A stretch of 39,502 nucleotides of DNA, from contig NZ_LNCU01000022.1 in NCBI RefSeq assembly GCF_001542415.1, positions 100,967-140,468 of the forward strand, written 5' to 3'. Position numbers and translations under genes: made by a program. The notes beneath the pieces are model-generated. The model saw only the letters and a list, made by a program, of their open reading frames with translations. It was not told the origin of the DNA and ran no database searches. Position 1 is the first letter of the stretch; every line of letters starts with the position of its first letter. The stretch comes from Bradyrhizobium macuxiense. GTDB lineage: Bacteria > Pseudomonadota > Alphaproteobacteria > Rhizobiales > Xanthobacteraceae. This document shows positions 15,854 through 23,477 of this stretch, piece after piece.

Positions 15854-16558
15854 ATGAGCAACGCACCGCTGATGCCGAAGGCGACTGCCGTGTGGTTGGT
15901 CGATAATACCGCTTTGACCTTCGATCAGGTGGCCGATTTTACCAAAATGCACCCCCTGGAGGTGCGCGCCATTGCCGACGGCGACGCCGCCCAGGGCATC
16001 AAGGGCATGGACCCCATTTCCAACGGCCAGTTGACCCGCGAGGAGATCGAACGCGGCGAAAGAGATCCGGAGTATCGCCTCAAGCTCCAGGAGAGCAAGG
16101 TCGTGCTGCCGACCGCGGCCAAGAAGAAGGGCCCGCGCTATACCCCGGTGTCGCGTCGCCATGAGCGGCCGAGCGCGATCCTCTGGCTGGTGCGCAACCA
16201 CCCGGAGCTGAAGGACGCCCAGATCATGCGGCTGGTCGGCACCACCAAGACCACGATCGCAAGCGTGCGTGACCGCACCCACTGGAACGCCTCGACCCTG
16301 ACGCCGATGGATCCGGTGACACTCGGCCTGTGCTCGCAGATCGAGCTCGATTTCGAGGTGCAGCGCGCGGCGAAGGAGAAGCCGACCACCACCGTCTACG
16401 GCGGCGCCACGCTGCTGCCGGCTTCCGAGACCACGCGCAAGGATCAGCCCGATTACTACGAGCCGACCGAGAAGCAGCAGGACGACCTCAACGTCGACGC
16501 CGTGTTCGCCAAGCTCAAGACGATCGGCGGCAAGAAGGTCGACGACGAGGAAGAGTAG
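15854..16558 (+). CDS. trcR: Cell-cycle transcriptional regulator TrcR (DUF1013)
   Basis: A 234-residue protein starting at ATG 15854, supported by AAAGGAGAT six bases upstream. It has two helix-turn-helix-like parts. One is near residues 15-50 (AVWLVDNTALTFDQVADFTK, then LEVRAIADG). The other is near 105-135 (SAILWLVRNHPELKDAQIMR, then LVGTTKTTIASVRDRTHWN). A long acidic and charged C-terminus ends in Asp-Asp-Glu-Glu-Glu. DUF1013 proteins are near-universal in alphaproteobacteria, where TrcR has been linked to cell-cycle transcription. It stands alone, divergent from ispH, and ends in a strong terminator. Confidence 0.9.
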   Translation: MSNAPLMPKATAVWLVDNTALTFDQVADFTKMHPLEVRAIADGDAAQGIKGMDPISNGQLTREEIERGERDPEYRLKLQESKVVLPTAAKKKGPRYTPVSRRHERPSAILWLVRNHPELKDAQIMRLVGTTKTTIASVRDRTHWNASTLTPMDPVTLGLCSQIELDFEVQRAAKEKPTTTVYGGATLLPASETTRKDQPDYYEPTEKQQDDLNVDAVFAKLKTIGGKKVDDEEE

Positions 16559-16592
16559 GCGCAACTCGCGATCGATCGCTGAAACGCAAAAG

Positions 16593-16619
16593 CGCGGCGG
16601 GACAACCCGCCGCGTTTTT
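16593..16619 (+). terminator. Intrinsic terminator of trcR
   Basis: A perfect 9-bp GC stem CGCGGCGGG (16593-16601) / CCCGCCGCG (16606-16614) with an ACAA loop is followed by TTTTTG. It lies 34 bases after the trcR stop and points rightward. It also separates trcR from the leftward gene ending at 16672. Confidence 0.92.
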
Positions 16620-16671
16620 GTTTGCGCGCAAGCAGCGCCAGGAGCGCGACGAGAAGTTGCGGCGACCTATA

Positions 16672-16878
16672 TCAGCCGAGTTCGATCTCGCCCGATATGT
16701 CATGAACGAGATCGACGCTGCCGATAGTCAGCACAACCTTCGCCGGAAGCTTCTCATTGCCTTTGAGCCGGCCGCTCGCGACGGCCTCGCGCACCGCCTT
16801 CTCGATTTCGCGCTGGGAGGTAATGCCGACCTTCTTGAGGAAACCGCGAAGGCTGGCGTTGAAAACGTCCTCGTTCAT
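16672..16878 (-). CDS. DUF6494-like small protein
   Basis: A 68-residue protein from the second of two adjacent ATGs (16878), with GAGGAGG five bases upstream. It begins MNEDVFNASLRGFLKKVGIT, continues with SQREIEKAVREAVASGRL, and ends in a beta-rich LPAKVVLTIGSVDLVHDISG. This fits the small conserved family DUF6494, whose function is unknown. It has no signal peptide or Cys. It reads leftward, next after the small lipoprotein gene to its right. Confidence 0.75.
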   Translation of the reverse strand: MNEDVFNASLRGFLKKVGITSQREIEKAVREAVASGRLKGNEKLPAKVVLTIGSVDLVHDISGEIELG

Positions 16879-16897
16879 CATCGCCTCCTCATGACAT

Positions 16898-17170
16898 CTA
16901 ATGCACGTCCGGATGGTTCACCATGTACTCGCCGAGATCGCGCTGCTTGCGGTCGGCGCGGGCTTCGGCGTTCTGGCGCTGGACGTCGCGGTCCTTGCGG
17001 CAGGCGACATATTCGGGCGAGCCGACCTTCACCGTGCCGTTAGCCTGACAATATTGATCGTCATCGCCCATGCTCTCCGCGACCGGCGAACGGCCGCGCT
17101 CGAGGCAGCCTGCGAGCAGCGGCAGCGCGAGCAGCAATGCGAGGGGCGCGCGTGCGGAAATCGATCGCAT
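16898..17170 (-). CDS. Small predicted lipoprotein
   Basis: Starting at ATG 17170 the product has 90 residues: a basic N-terminus, the hydrophobic core APLALLLALPLLAGC with a lipobox (LAGC), then a polar mature part. The mature part contains Asp-Asp-Asp-Gln-Tyr-Cys and YVACRKDRDVQ, giving two Cys that could form a disulfide. The C-terminus is highly charged. It is probably anchored in the outer or inner membrane. No family function is known. It lies 19 bases upstream of the DUF6494-like start, so the two may form a unit. Confidence 0.72.
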   Translation of the reverse strand: MRSISARAPLALLLALPLLAGCLERGRSPVAESMGDDDQYCQANGTVKVGSPEYVACRKDRDVQRQNAEARADRKQRDLGEYMVNHPDVH

Positions 17171-17209
17171 CCGTAGGTCCGTATCTCGTGGCGACATGGC
17201 GTGTGACGC

Positions 17210-17391
17210 CGGGAATGACCCGGCAATCCATCAAAATCAAGGCGGTTTTGCTTCTGGATGCGTTTCGGCGCCCTGACTTTGTCCCCCACGCTGTCGAACA
17301 TTGGCAACCGCGCTTTGATCGATCGGGATTCTCAGGTGCGCAAGTGCGCACCATAGTTCGATGCTGCGCATCGCCCCGGAATGACGGAAAC
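17210..17391. repeat. Intergenic palindromic repeat element
   Basis: The gap between the lipoprotein and prpE carries GGGAATGACCCGG at its left. Further in is a near-perfect hairpin GGTGCGCA-AG-TGCGCACC (17335-17352), and on the right CGATGCTGCGCATCGCCCCGGAATGAC. The right end is nearly identical to the right end of the element at 33208-33309, so both belong to one repeat family. No gene is visible in it. Confidence 0.65.
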
Positions 17392-17393
17392 CC

Positions 17394-19304
17394 CTACGCC
17401 TTGCCCTTCAGCGCCTCGCCGATCTCATCGAGCACCTTGGGATCCTCGATGGTCGCCGGCATGGTCCAGGCCTCGCCGTCGGCGATCTTCTTGATGGTGC
17501 CGCGGAGGATCTTGCCGGAGCGGGTCTTCGGCAGCCGCGCCACCGTGATCGCGAGCTTGAATGCGGCGACGGGGCCGAGCTTTTCGCGCACCAGTGCCAC
17601 GACCTCCTTCTCGACATCGTCGGGGCTCTTTGTCACGCCGGCCTTCAGCACCAGGAAACCGCATGGCACCTCGCCCTTGATCGCGTCCTTGATGCCGAGC
17701 ACCGCGCATTCGGCGACGTCAGGATGCGAGGCGAGGATCTCTTCCATGCCGCCGGTCGAGAGCCGGTGACCGGCGACATTGATGATGTCGTCGGTACGGC
17801 CCATCACCCAGACATAGCCGTCCTCATCCTTGTAGCCGGCGTCCGACGTCTTGTAGTAGCCGGGGAACTCCGAGAGGTAGGCGTCCTTGAAGCGCTCGTC
17901 CTGCTGCCACAGCGTCGGCAGGCAGCCGGGCGGCATCGGCAGCTTGATCACGATCGAACCCATGGTGCCGGCGGGCACCGGCTTTGCGGACTCGTCAACC
18001 ACGTCGACCTGATAGCCCGGCATCGGCACCGTCGGCGAACCGTGCTTGACAGGCAGCTCGCCTAAGCCCATCGGATTGCCGGCGATGCACCAGCCGGTCT
18101 CGGTCTGCCACCAGTGATCGATCACCGGCACCTTGAGCTGCTGCTCCGCCCACTCCACCGTCGGCGGGTCGGCGCGCTCGCCGGCGAGGAAGAGCGTGCG
18201 GAATTTCGACAGGTCATGTTGCCGGATGAACTTGCCGTCGGGATCTTCCTTGCGGATGGCGCGGAACGCAGTCGGCGCGGTGAACAGCGCCACCGCCTTG
18301 TGCTCGGAAATCAGGCGCCAGAACGCGCCGGCGTCGGGCGTGCCGACCGGCTTGCCCTCATACATGATGGTGGTCGCGCCGTGGATCAGCGGGCCATAGA
18401 CGATGTAGCTGTGACCGACCACCCAGCCGATGTCAGAGCCGCACCACCAGACCTCGCCCGGCTTCACGCCGTAGAGATTGTACATCGACCATTTCAGCGC
18501 GACGAGATGCCCGCCGTTGTCGCGCACCACGCCTTTCGGAATTCCCGTCGTGCCCGAGGTGTAGAGGATGTAGAGCGGATCGGTTGCGAGCACCGGCACG
18601 CAGGGCGCGGCCTTGCCGGCATCGAGGGCCGCACGGCGCAAGTTCGCCCAATCATGATCGCGGCCGGCCGTAGGTTCGCAGCCATGCTGCGGCCGTTGCA
18701 GGATGATGCAGGTCTCCGGCTTCGCGCTCGCGAGGCGGATCGCTTCGTCGAGCAGCGGCTTGTATTGCACGATACGCCCGGGCTCGAGCCCGCAGCTTGC
18801 CGAGAAGATCAGCTTCGGCTTGGCATCGTCGATCCGGCTCGCGAGCTCCTTCGCCGCGAAACCGCCGAACACCACGCTGTGCACCGCGCCGATCCGCGCG
18901 CAGGCGAGCATCGCGACCACCGCTTCCGGCACCATCGGCATATAGAGGATGACGCGATCGCCCTTGGCCACGCCGAAATCCTGCATGACCGCGGCCAGCG
19001 CCTGGACCTCCTTCAGCATCTCGGAATAGGTGAACTTCGTGATCGTGTTGGTGAGCGGAGAATCGTGGATCAGCGCGAGCTGATCGGCGCGGCCGCCGGC
19101 GACATGACGATCGAGCGCGTTGTAGCAGGTGTTGACCACGGCGCCGGTGAACCAGCCCCCATACGCGCCCATCGCGGGATCGAAGATCTTCTTCGCCGGC
19201 TCGGTCCAGTCGATCTCGCGTGCCGCTTCGGCCCAAAACCCTTCCGGATCCCCGAGCGAGCGTGCGTAGACCTCGTGATATTTGCTTGCATCTTGAATGT
19301 TCAT
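17394..19304 (-). CDS. prpE: Propionyl-CoA synthetase (acyl-CoA synthetase)
   Basis: A 636-residue AMP-forming acyl-CoA ligase that activates propionate (and possibly other short acids). The N-terminal ACS domain (YHEVYARSLGDPEGFWAEAA) and the P-loop YTSGTTGIPKG (248-258) are intact. WWCGSDIGWVVGHSYIVYGP and WWQTETGWC are typical of the acetyl/propionyl group. The C-terminal lid has AGHRLSTGGMEEILASH and the catalytic Lys598 in TRSGKILRGTIKKI, the site usually controlled by acetylation. Features such as GEVWW and STGGMEE favour PrpE over AcsA. The ATG at 19304 has GGGAGAAA upstream. It stands alone, with no methylcitrate genes near it. Confidence 0.9.
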   Translation of the reverse strand: MNIQDASKYHEVYARSLGDPEGFWAEAAREIDWTEPAKKIFDPAMGAYGGWFTGAVVNTCYNALDRHVAGGRADQLALIHDSPLTNTITKFTYSEMLKEVQALAAVMQDFGVAKGDRVILYMPMVPEAVVAMLACARIGAVHSVVFGGFAAKELASRIDDAKPKLIFSASCGLEPGRIVQYKPLLDEAIRLASAKPETCIILQRPQHGCEPTAGRDHDWANLRRAALDAGKAAPCVPVLATDPLYILYTSGTTGIPKGVVRDNGGHLVALKWSMYNLYGVKPGEVWWCGSDIGWVVGHSYIVYGPLIHGATTIMYEGKPVGTPDAGAFWRLISEHKAVALFTAPTAFRAIRKEDPDGKFIRQHDLSKFRTLFLAGERADPPTVEWAEQQLKVPVIDHWWQTETGWCIAGNPMGLGELPVKHGSPTVPMPGYQVDVVDESAKPVPAGTMGSIVIKLPMPPGCLPTLWQQDERFKDAYLSEFPGYYKTSDAGYKDEDGYVWVMGRTDDIINVAGHRLSTGGMEEILASHPDVAECAVLGIKDAIKGEVPCGFLVLKAGVTKSPDDVEKEVVALVREKLGPVAAFKLAITVARLPKTRSGKILRGTIKKIADGEAWTMPATIEDPKVLDEIGEALKGKA

Positions 19305-19439
19305 GGCGTTTCTCCCGGCCTCTCTTCGTCGTCACGACGGCGCACGACCGTCACCAACAACGAAGAATTGGCTTTCTTTGACGGCCATTGTCATGGGAAG
19401 GCGCGACAATTCAAGCCGAAAACGTTCCGACCTTGGCAC

Positions 19440-19567
19440 TAAAGCGCGATGAAATCAGGTTGAATCGTCATCGCGCTTTAGCTTATTGTTTAAGCATGAT
19501 CTCCGCGCAAACGCGTTCCGCGTTTGTCGCGAGGGAAAACCGCTTCACACTTTTCCGGGTCATGCTT
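19440..19567. repeat. Double palindromic intergenic repeat
   Basis: In the 418-base gap between prpE and the TPR gene, TAAAGCGCGATGA (19440-19452) pairs with TCATCGCGCTTTA (19468-19480). A second pair, AAGCATGA (19492-19499) and TCATGCTT (19560-19567), encloses a GC-rich hairpin around AACGCGTTCCGCGTT. The motif AAGCATGA with TTTTCCGGGTCATGCTT is a recurrent intergenic unit in Rhizobiales. Outside it (19305-19439, 19568-19722) I see no gene. Confidence 0.7.
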
Positions 19568-19722
19568 TAGGCCGGCGATAAGCCATCACCGGCGCCATGG
19601 GGGTAGTTCTCCGGACTTATTTTGCTCTGCCGGCGGCAAATGCCGGGCGGGTATCAGCGTATGGGAAGCGGAGCCGGACCGAGCCTCAAACCCCGGACTC
19701 GTCGACGACCGCGGGCCGCACG

Positions 19723-20505
19723 TCAATTTCCGTTCGTGCCATTCAACCGCTGCAGCCGATCGCGCATCTCCTTCTGCAGGTCGTAGTCGGGCTTGCCGAA
19801 CTGGGCGTTGCGGCGAGCGATGAACCGATCCTGGTCGCGCTGCAGCTCGCGCGCCTGACGCGGGTCTTTCGTCGCGCGGACCACCCGGACGGTCGATGCA
19901 TTGAGCTCGCGATCGAGATCGGCGAGCTCGGGATTGGCGCAGATCGCCTTTTCGACCGCGCGGCGCGCCTTGCGGCAATCGAAGCTCGGCTTGCCGGCGA
20001 CCGCCATCATGGCGCCCATCCGTTCCAGCTCCAGCGACAACGATTTGTAGTTGGCCTTGGCCGCGTCGTGACTGGGATTGAGCTTGAGCGCAGCACCGAA
20101 ATCCATGATCGCCTTGCGCCGGTCGCCCTTCCGCCGCCAGAGCTCGCCGCGCGCATTGTATGCGTCGGCCTGCGCCGGATCGAGCCGCAGCACGGTGTCA
20201 TAGTCTGCAATCGCGCGATCGATCATCTGCTTGCGGTCGTAGGCGGCGGCGCGCGCCAGCAGCGCCTTGACGCGCTCGGGCTTCGCCGCCTTGTCGTTGT
20301 CGATGAACGTGCCGCAGACGTCGATGGTCTTGTCGTCGTCTGCGCCAGCGGCTGCGGCCACGCAGGGGCCCGGATCGATCTGAACATCCTTGCCCGGCTC
20401 GCTGCCGGTCGCGCGCGCGGCACCGGCCATCAGCAGGCACGACAGGCAGGCGCACAGCAGCGCCAACGCGACGGCCTGCGCCAGATTTCCAGAGTTGCGT
20501 CGCAT
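19723..20505 (-). CDS. Exported TPR protein with LprI/DUF1311-like C-terminus
   Basis: Started at ATG 20505 the product has 260 residues with a signal peptide (LAQAVALALLCACLSCLLMA to about residue 32, cleavage near ARA). Residues about 75-150 contain tetratricopeptide repeats (ARAAAYDRKQMIDRAIADYD, then AYNARGELWRRKGDRRKAIM). The C-terminal part, FDCRKARRAVEKAICANPEL followed by ADLDRELN, is a DUF1311/LprI-type segment with paired Cys, as in periplasmic lysozyme-inhibitor-like proteins. It probably works in the periplasm as a scaffold or inhibitor. It is divergent from the antiporter gene, the 137 bases between them holding both promoters. Confidence 0.75.
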   Translation of the reverse strand: MRRNSGNLAQAVALALLCACLSCLLMAGAARATGSEPGKDVQIDPGPCVAAAAGADDDKTIDVCGTFIDNDKAAKPERVKALLARAAAYDRKQMIDRAIADYDTVLRLDPAQADAYNARGELWRRKGDRRKAIMDFGAALKLNPSHDAAKANYKSLSLELERMGAMMAVAGKPSFDCRKARRAVEKAICANPELADLDRELNASTVRVVRATKDPRQARELQRDQDRFIARRNAQFGKPDYDLQKEMRDRLQRLNGTNGN

Positions 20506-20642
20506 CGAATTTGCCGACAAGGCGTCCCTCTCCTGCGCCTGAACCAACCGGGCGGGCCGTCGCGCGGACAGCACGCAATTTGCGGCAAAACCACACGCTG
20601 GATTATACGTCAATTGCGACGATCGGCTGCACGGGGGTCATC

Positions 20643-22187
20643 TTGCTGACATTCGAATGGATCATCGGCCTCCTGCTCGCCGCAGTTGCGCTGTCGGCGC
20701 TGGCGCGGCGGCTCAAGGTGCCCTATCCGACCTTCCTCGCGATCGGCGGCATACTGCTGGCGCTGCTGCCGTCGGGCCCGTCTTGGATCCTCGAACCGAA
20801 GCTGGCGCTAGCGCTGTTCGTTGCGCCGGTGCTGCTCGATGCCGCCTACGACACCTCGCTGCGCGACCTCCGCAACAACTGGCTGCCGGTCTCGACGCTG
20901 GTGCTCGCCGCGGTCGGCATCACGACCGCCGCCGTCGCGGTGGCCGCACGTTGGATGCTTCCGGACATGCCCTGGGCCGTTGCGATCGCACTCGGCGCCA
21001 TCGTGGCGCCACCCGATGCCGCGGCAGCCACCGCGATCCTGCGCCAGGTCAGCCTACCCTACCGGATCCAGAAGATTCTAGAGGGCGAAAGCCTGCTCAA
21101 CGATGCGAGCTCGCTGTTGATCTATCGCGTCGCCGTCGGCCTGGTTGCCGCCGAACACATGAAGGTGCGGGAGTTCGTACCGTCAGTCGCAGTGGCGCTG
21201 GTGGGAAGCCTCGCCGCCGGCTACCTGTTCGCCCAGGTCTGGACGCTGATCACGCGCCGCATCACCGAGGCGCCGAGCGCGATCATCACGCAGTTCGGCG
21301 GCACCTTCATGGTGTGGATCGTGGCCGAGCGCATCGGACTGTCCGGCATCCTCACAATCGTCGCCTATGCGATCACGATTGCCCGCACCGCCCCCGCACG
21401 GACGCCGGCACGGCTGCGCGTGTCTTCCTATGCGGTGTGGGACACCGTCGTGTTCGTGCTCAACGTGCTGGCGTTCATGCTGATCGGCATGCAATTGCGC
21501 CCGATCAGGGCCGGGCTCGATTTCGACGTGCAGTTCAAATATGCAACGTTTGCCGCCACCATCCTTGCCGTCGTCATCCTCGTCCGCATCGCCTGGGTGA
21601 TGCCTTATGGCGCCTTCCTGCGCGCCTTGAAGACACGCGGGCTGCTCCCGCCGCGTGTGGTGCCGGCCGTGCCGACGATAAGACGCGGCATCATCGTATC
21701 CTGGTGCGGAATGCGCGGCATCGTCACGCTGGCCGCCGCCTTTGCCCTGCCCGAAAGCTTCCCGTATCGCGATCTCATCCTGGTCACGGCCTTTGCCGTT
21801 GTGCTGGGCTCGCTCGTGATCCAGGGCCTGACGCTGCGGCCCCTGATCCTGCTGCTCAAATTCGACGAGGACGATCCGGTCGCGCGGGAGGCTGCGTATG
21901 CTCGCGCCGTGGCCTATCGCGCTGCGCTCGGCGCGATCGAGAGCGATCCGTCCGAGGAAGCCGAGATCCTCCGGCTCGAATACCGGGCCGTGCTGCTGCG
22001 CGCCGAAACCGAGCCCGACGGCGGCGTGGCAACGAGCGAGTTGCCGGCCGATCCGCTGCGCCGGCGCGCCATCCGCGCAGCCCGCCTGGCGCTGCTCCAA
22101 CTCCGGCACATCGAAGTGATCGGCGACGATGCCTTCCACCAGGTCGAGGAAGAGCTCGACCGCGCCGAGCTCAGCGCGGGAGCGTGA
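20643..22187 (+). CDS. CPA1-family Na+/H+ (cation/proton) antiporter
   Basis: An integral membrane protein of about 514 residues with 11-12 hydrophobic segments. I favour TTG 20643 because GGGGG lies 6-10 bases upstream and the product starts at the first membrane helix (TFEWIIGLLLAAVALSALAR). The frame stays open 44 codons further upstream, but those residues look like leader translation. Ion-path residues are in GAIVAPPDAAAATAILRQ and ILEGESLLNDASSLLIYRVA, the Asp motifs of CPA1 exchangers. A conserved Arg lies in WCGMRGIVTLAAAFALPE. The C-terminal 110 residues form a soluble charged domain. It would exchange cations for protons in the inner membrane; the ion is not deducible. Confidence 0.88.
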   Translation: MLTFEWIIGLLLAAVALSALARRLKVPYPTFLAIGGILLALLPSGPSWILEPKLALALFVAPVLLDAAYDTSLRDLRNNWLPVSTLVLAAVGITTAAVAVAARWMLPDMPWAVAIALGAIVAPPDAAAATAILRQVSLPYRIQKILEGESLLNDASSLLIYRVAVGLVAAEHMKVREFVPSVAVALVGSLAAGYLFAQVWTLITRRITEAPSAIITQFGGTFMVWIVAERIGLSGILTIVAYAITIARTAPARTPARLRVSSYAVWDTVVFVLNVLAFMLIGMQLRPIRAGLDFDVQFKYATFAATILAVVILVRIAWVMPYGAFLRALKTRGLLPPRVVPAVPTIRRGIIVSWCGMRGIVTLAAAFALPESFPYRDLILVTAFAVVLGSLVIQGLTLRPLILLLKFDEDDPVAREAAYARAVAYRAALGAIESDPSEEAEILRLEYRAVLLRAETEPDGGVATSELPADPLRRRAIRAARLALLQLRHIEVIGDDAFHQVEEELDRAELSAGA

Positions 22188-22204
22188 TCCGTCGCCGCGG
22201 AGTC

Positions 22205-23011
22205 TCAGGCCCCCGACTTGGAGGTGATGCCGCCATCGACCACGAGCTCGATGCCGGTGACGTACTTCGATTCGTCTGACGCGAGGAACAGCGCCGCATT
22301 GGCGACGTCCCAGGCCTCGCCCATGTGTCCCATCGGCACCTGCGCATCGCGGGCACGCCACATCGCCTCCACGTCGCCCTTGGCGTAGCTCTGCGCCAGC
22401 CCAGCGGAATGCTCGACCATCGGCGTCTTCATCAGCCCGGGCAGGATCGCGTTGACGCGCACAAGCTTCGGCGCGAATTCGACCGCCGTCGAGCGCGTCA
22501 TCTGGTTCATCGCCGCCTTGCTGGCGTTGTAGCTGACATAGGAAATGCCGACATGGCGGATCGAGGCGATCGATGAGATGTTGATGATCGAGCCGCCGCC
22601 CTGCTTGATCATTACGGGGATGACGTGCTTCATCGAAAGATAGGCGCTCTTGAGATTAACGGCGAACACGCGATCCCATTCGGCTTCCGCGACCTCGACC
22701 ACGCTGCCGACCTCCGCGATGCCGACATTGTTGTCGAGCACGTCGATGCGGCCGTAGGCCTTCAGGCAGGCCGCGACCATCGCCTCGACCTCGGCGGCGC
22801 GCGACACGTCGGCGGTGTGCGCGGTCGCCTGGCCGCCTTCGCCGGTGATGATCTTGGCCGTCTCTTCGGCCGCCGCGCCGTTGCGATCGACGCAGAACAC
22901 GCTGGCGCCCTCGCGCGCGAAGGTCACGGCGGTCGCCTTGCCGTTGCCCCAGCCGGGCCCGATCGAGCCCGCACCGACCACCATCGCAACCTTGCCCTTG
23001 AGCCGATCCAT
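22205..23011 (-). CDS. Short-chain dehydrogenase/reductase (SDR)
   Basis: A 268-residue cytoplasmic oxidoreductase of the classical SDR type. The cofactor loop is VVGAGSIGPGWGNGKATAV (residues 11-29), longer than the usual TGxxxGIG, as in a subgroup where a Gly/Trp insert replaces it. Asp42 after the second strand (FCVDRNG) suggests NAD rather than NADP. The NNAG motif reads NNVG (94-97). The catalytic set is Ser147, Tyr161 and Lys165 (YNASK). The C-terminal substrate loop carries LPGLMKTPMVEHS. The substrate is unknown. It stands beside the TRAP uptake genes and reads the same way, so it might act on the imported compound. Confidence 0.88.
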   Translation of the reverse strand: MDRLKGKVAMVVGAGSIGPGWGNGKATAVTFAREGASVFCVDRNGAAAEETAKIITGEGGQATAHTADVSRAAEVEAMVAACLKAYGRIDVLDNNVGIAEVGSVVEVAEAEWDRVFAVNLKSAYLSMKHVIPVMIKQGGGSIINISSIASIRHVGISYVSYNASKAAMNQMTRSTAVEFAPKLVRVNAILPGLMKTPMVEHSAGLAQSYAKGDVEAMWRARDAQVPMGHMGEAWDVANAALFLASDESKYVTGIELVVDGGITSKSGA

Positions 23012-23099
23012 CGATTGTCTCCCTCGTTGTTCTTGCTCCCGGATTACGCGGAGCCTGTCATCGGGCGCGCATTCGCGCGACCCGCTGGCTACATCCGAG

Positions 23100-23477
23100 C
23101 TATGGACTATTGCAAGCGCTCATCGTGGTGACACTAGCACCGATCGTATGGCCGAAAATCTCCGATAGCGTCTGGCAGCGTGCCTCATGGCACAGGTACC
23201 ATTCGCCGGCAGCGCCGGAGTTGCCGAGCACGACCTCCGGCCTTGGCGTGGGCGGCGGAGCCCACTGGAACCAGCCGTCGACGAGGCGCGCCTCCGGCGG
23301 CGGCTCCATGCCGGCGCCGAAGCCCTTGATACGCGCCTGGACGAGTTCGAGGCCGGCGTCGGTGACGCGCCAGTCCTCCTGCCAGGCCGTCTTCTCGATC
23401 GAATGCGTCCACGCCAGCGTGAAGGCCGCGATCGACAGCGCCTTCACGACACCTGCGGATGCAAGGCAGAGGCTCAA
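23100..23477 (-). CDS. DUF1850 protein of the TAXI-TRAP system
   Basis: The product starts best at TTG 23477, whose TTGA overlaps the permease TGA stop by four bases, giving 125 residues (LSLCLASAGVVKALSIAAFT). An open frame extends 14 codons into the permease gene but is Gly/Ala junk-like. The family pattern is clear: AFTLAWTHSIEKTAWQEDWR, then GLELVQARIKGFGAGMEPPP and GEWYLCHEARCQTLSE. DUF1850 genes are habitually attached to TAXI-TRAP permeases, but their role is not established. The N-terminal hydrophobic stretch may be a signal or anchor. Confidence 0.82.
   Translation of the reverse strand: MSLCLASAGVVKALSIAAFTLAWTHSIEKTAWQEDWRVTDAGLELVQARIKGFGAGMEPPPEARLVDGWFQWAPPPTPRPEVVLGNSGAAGEWYLCHEARCQTLSEIFGHTIGASVTTMSACNSP

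Noticed and set aside
17394..19304. Acetyl-CoA synthetase (acsA) as the identity
   Set aside because: Length and the STGGMEE and GEVWWCGSDIGW contexts fit the propionyl-CoA synthetase branch better, though acetate use cannot be excluded.
20511..20642. Longer N-terminus for the antiporter (44 extra residues)
   Set aside because: The added residues are Arg/Pro-rich and polar, overlap the divergent promoter region, and the first membrane helix follows TTG 20643 with a good ribosome site.
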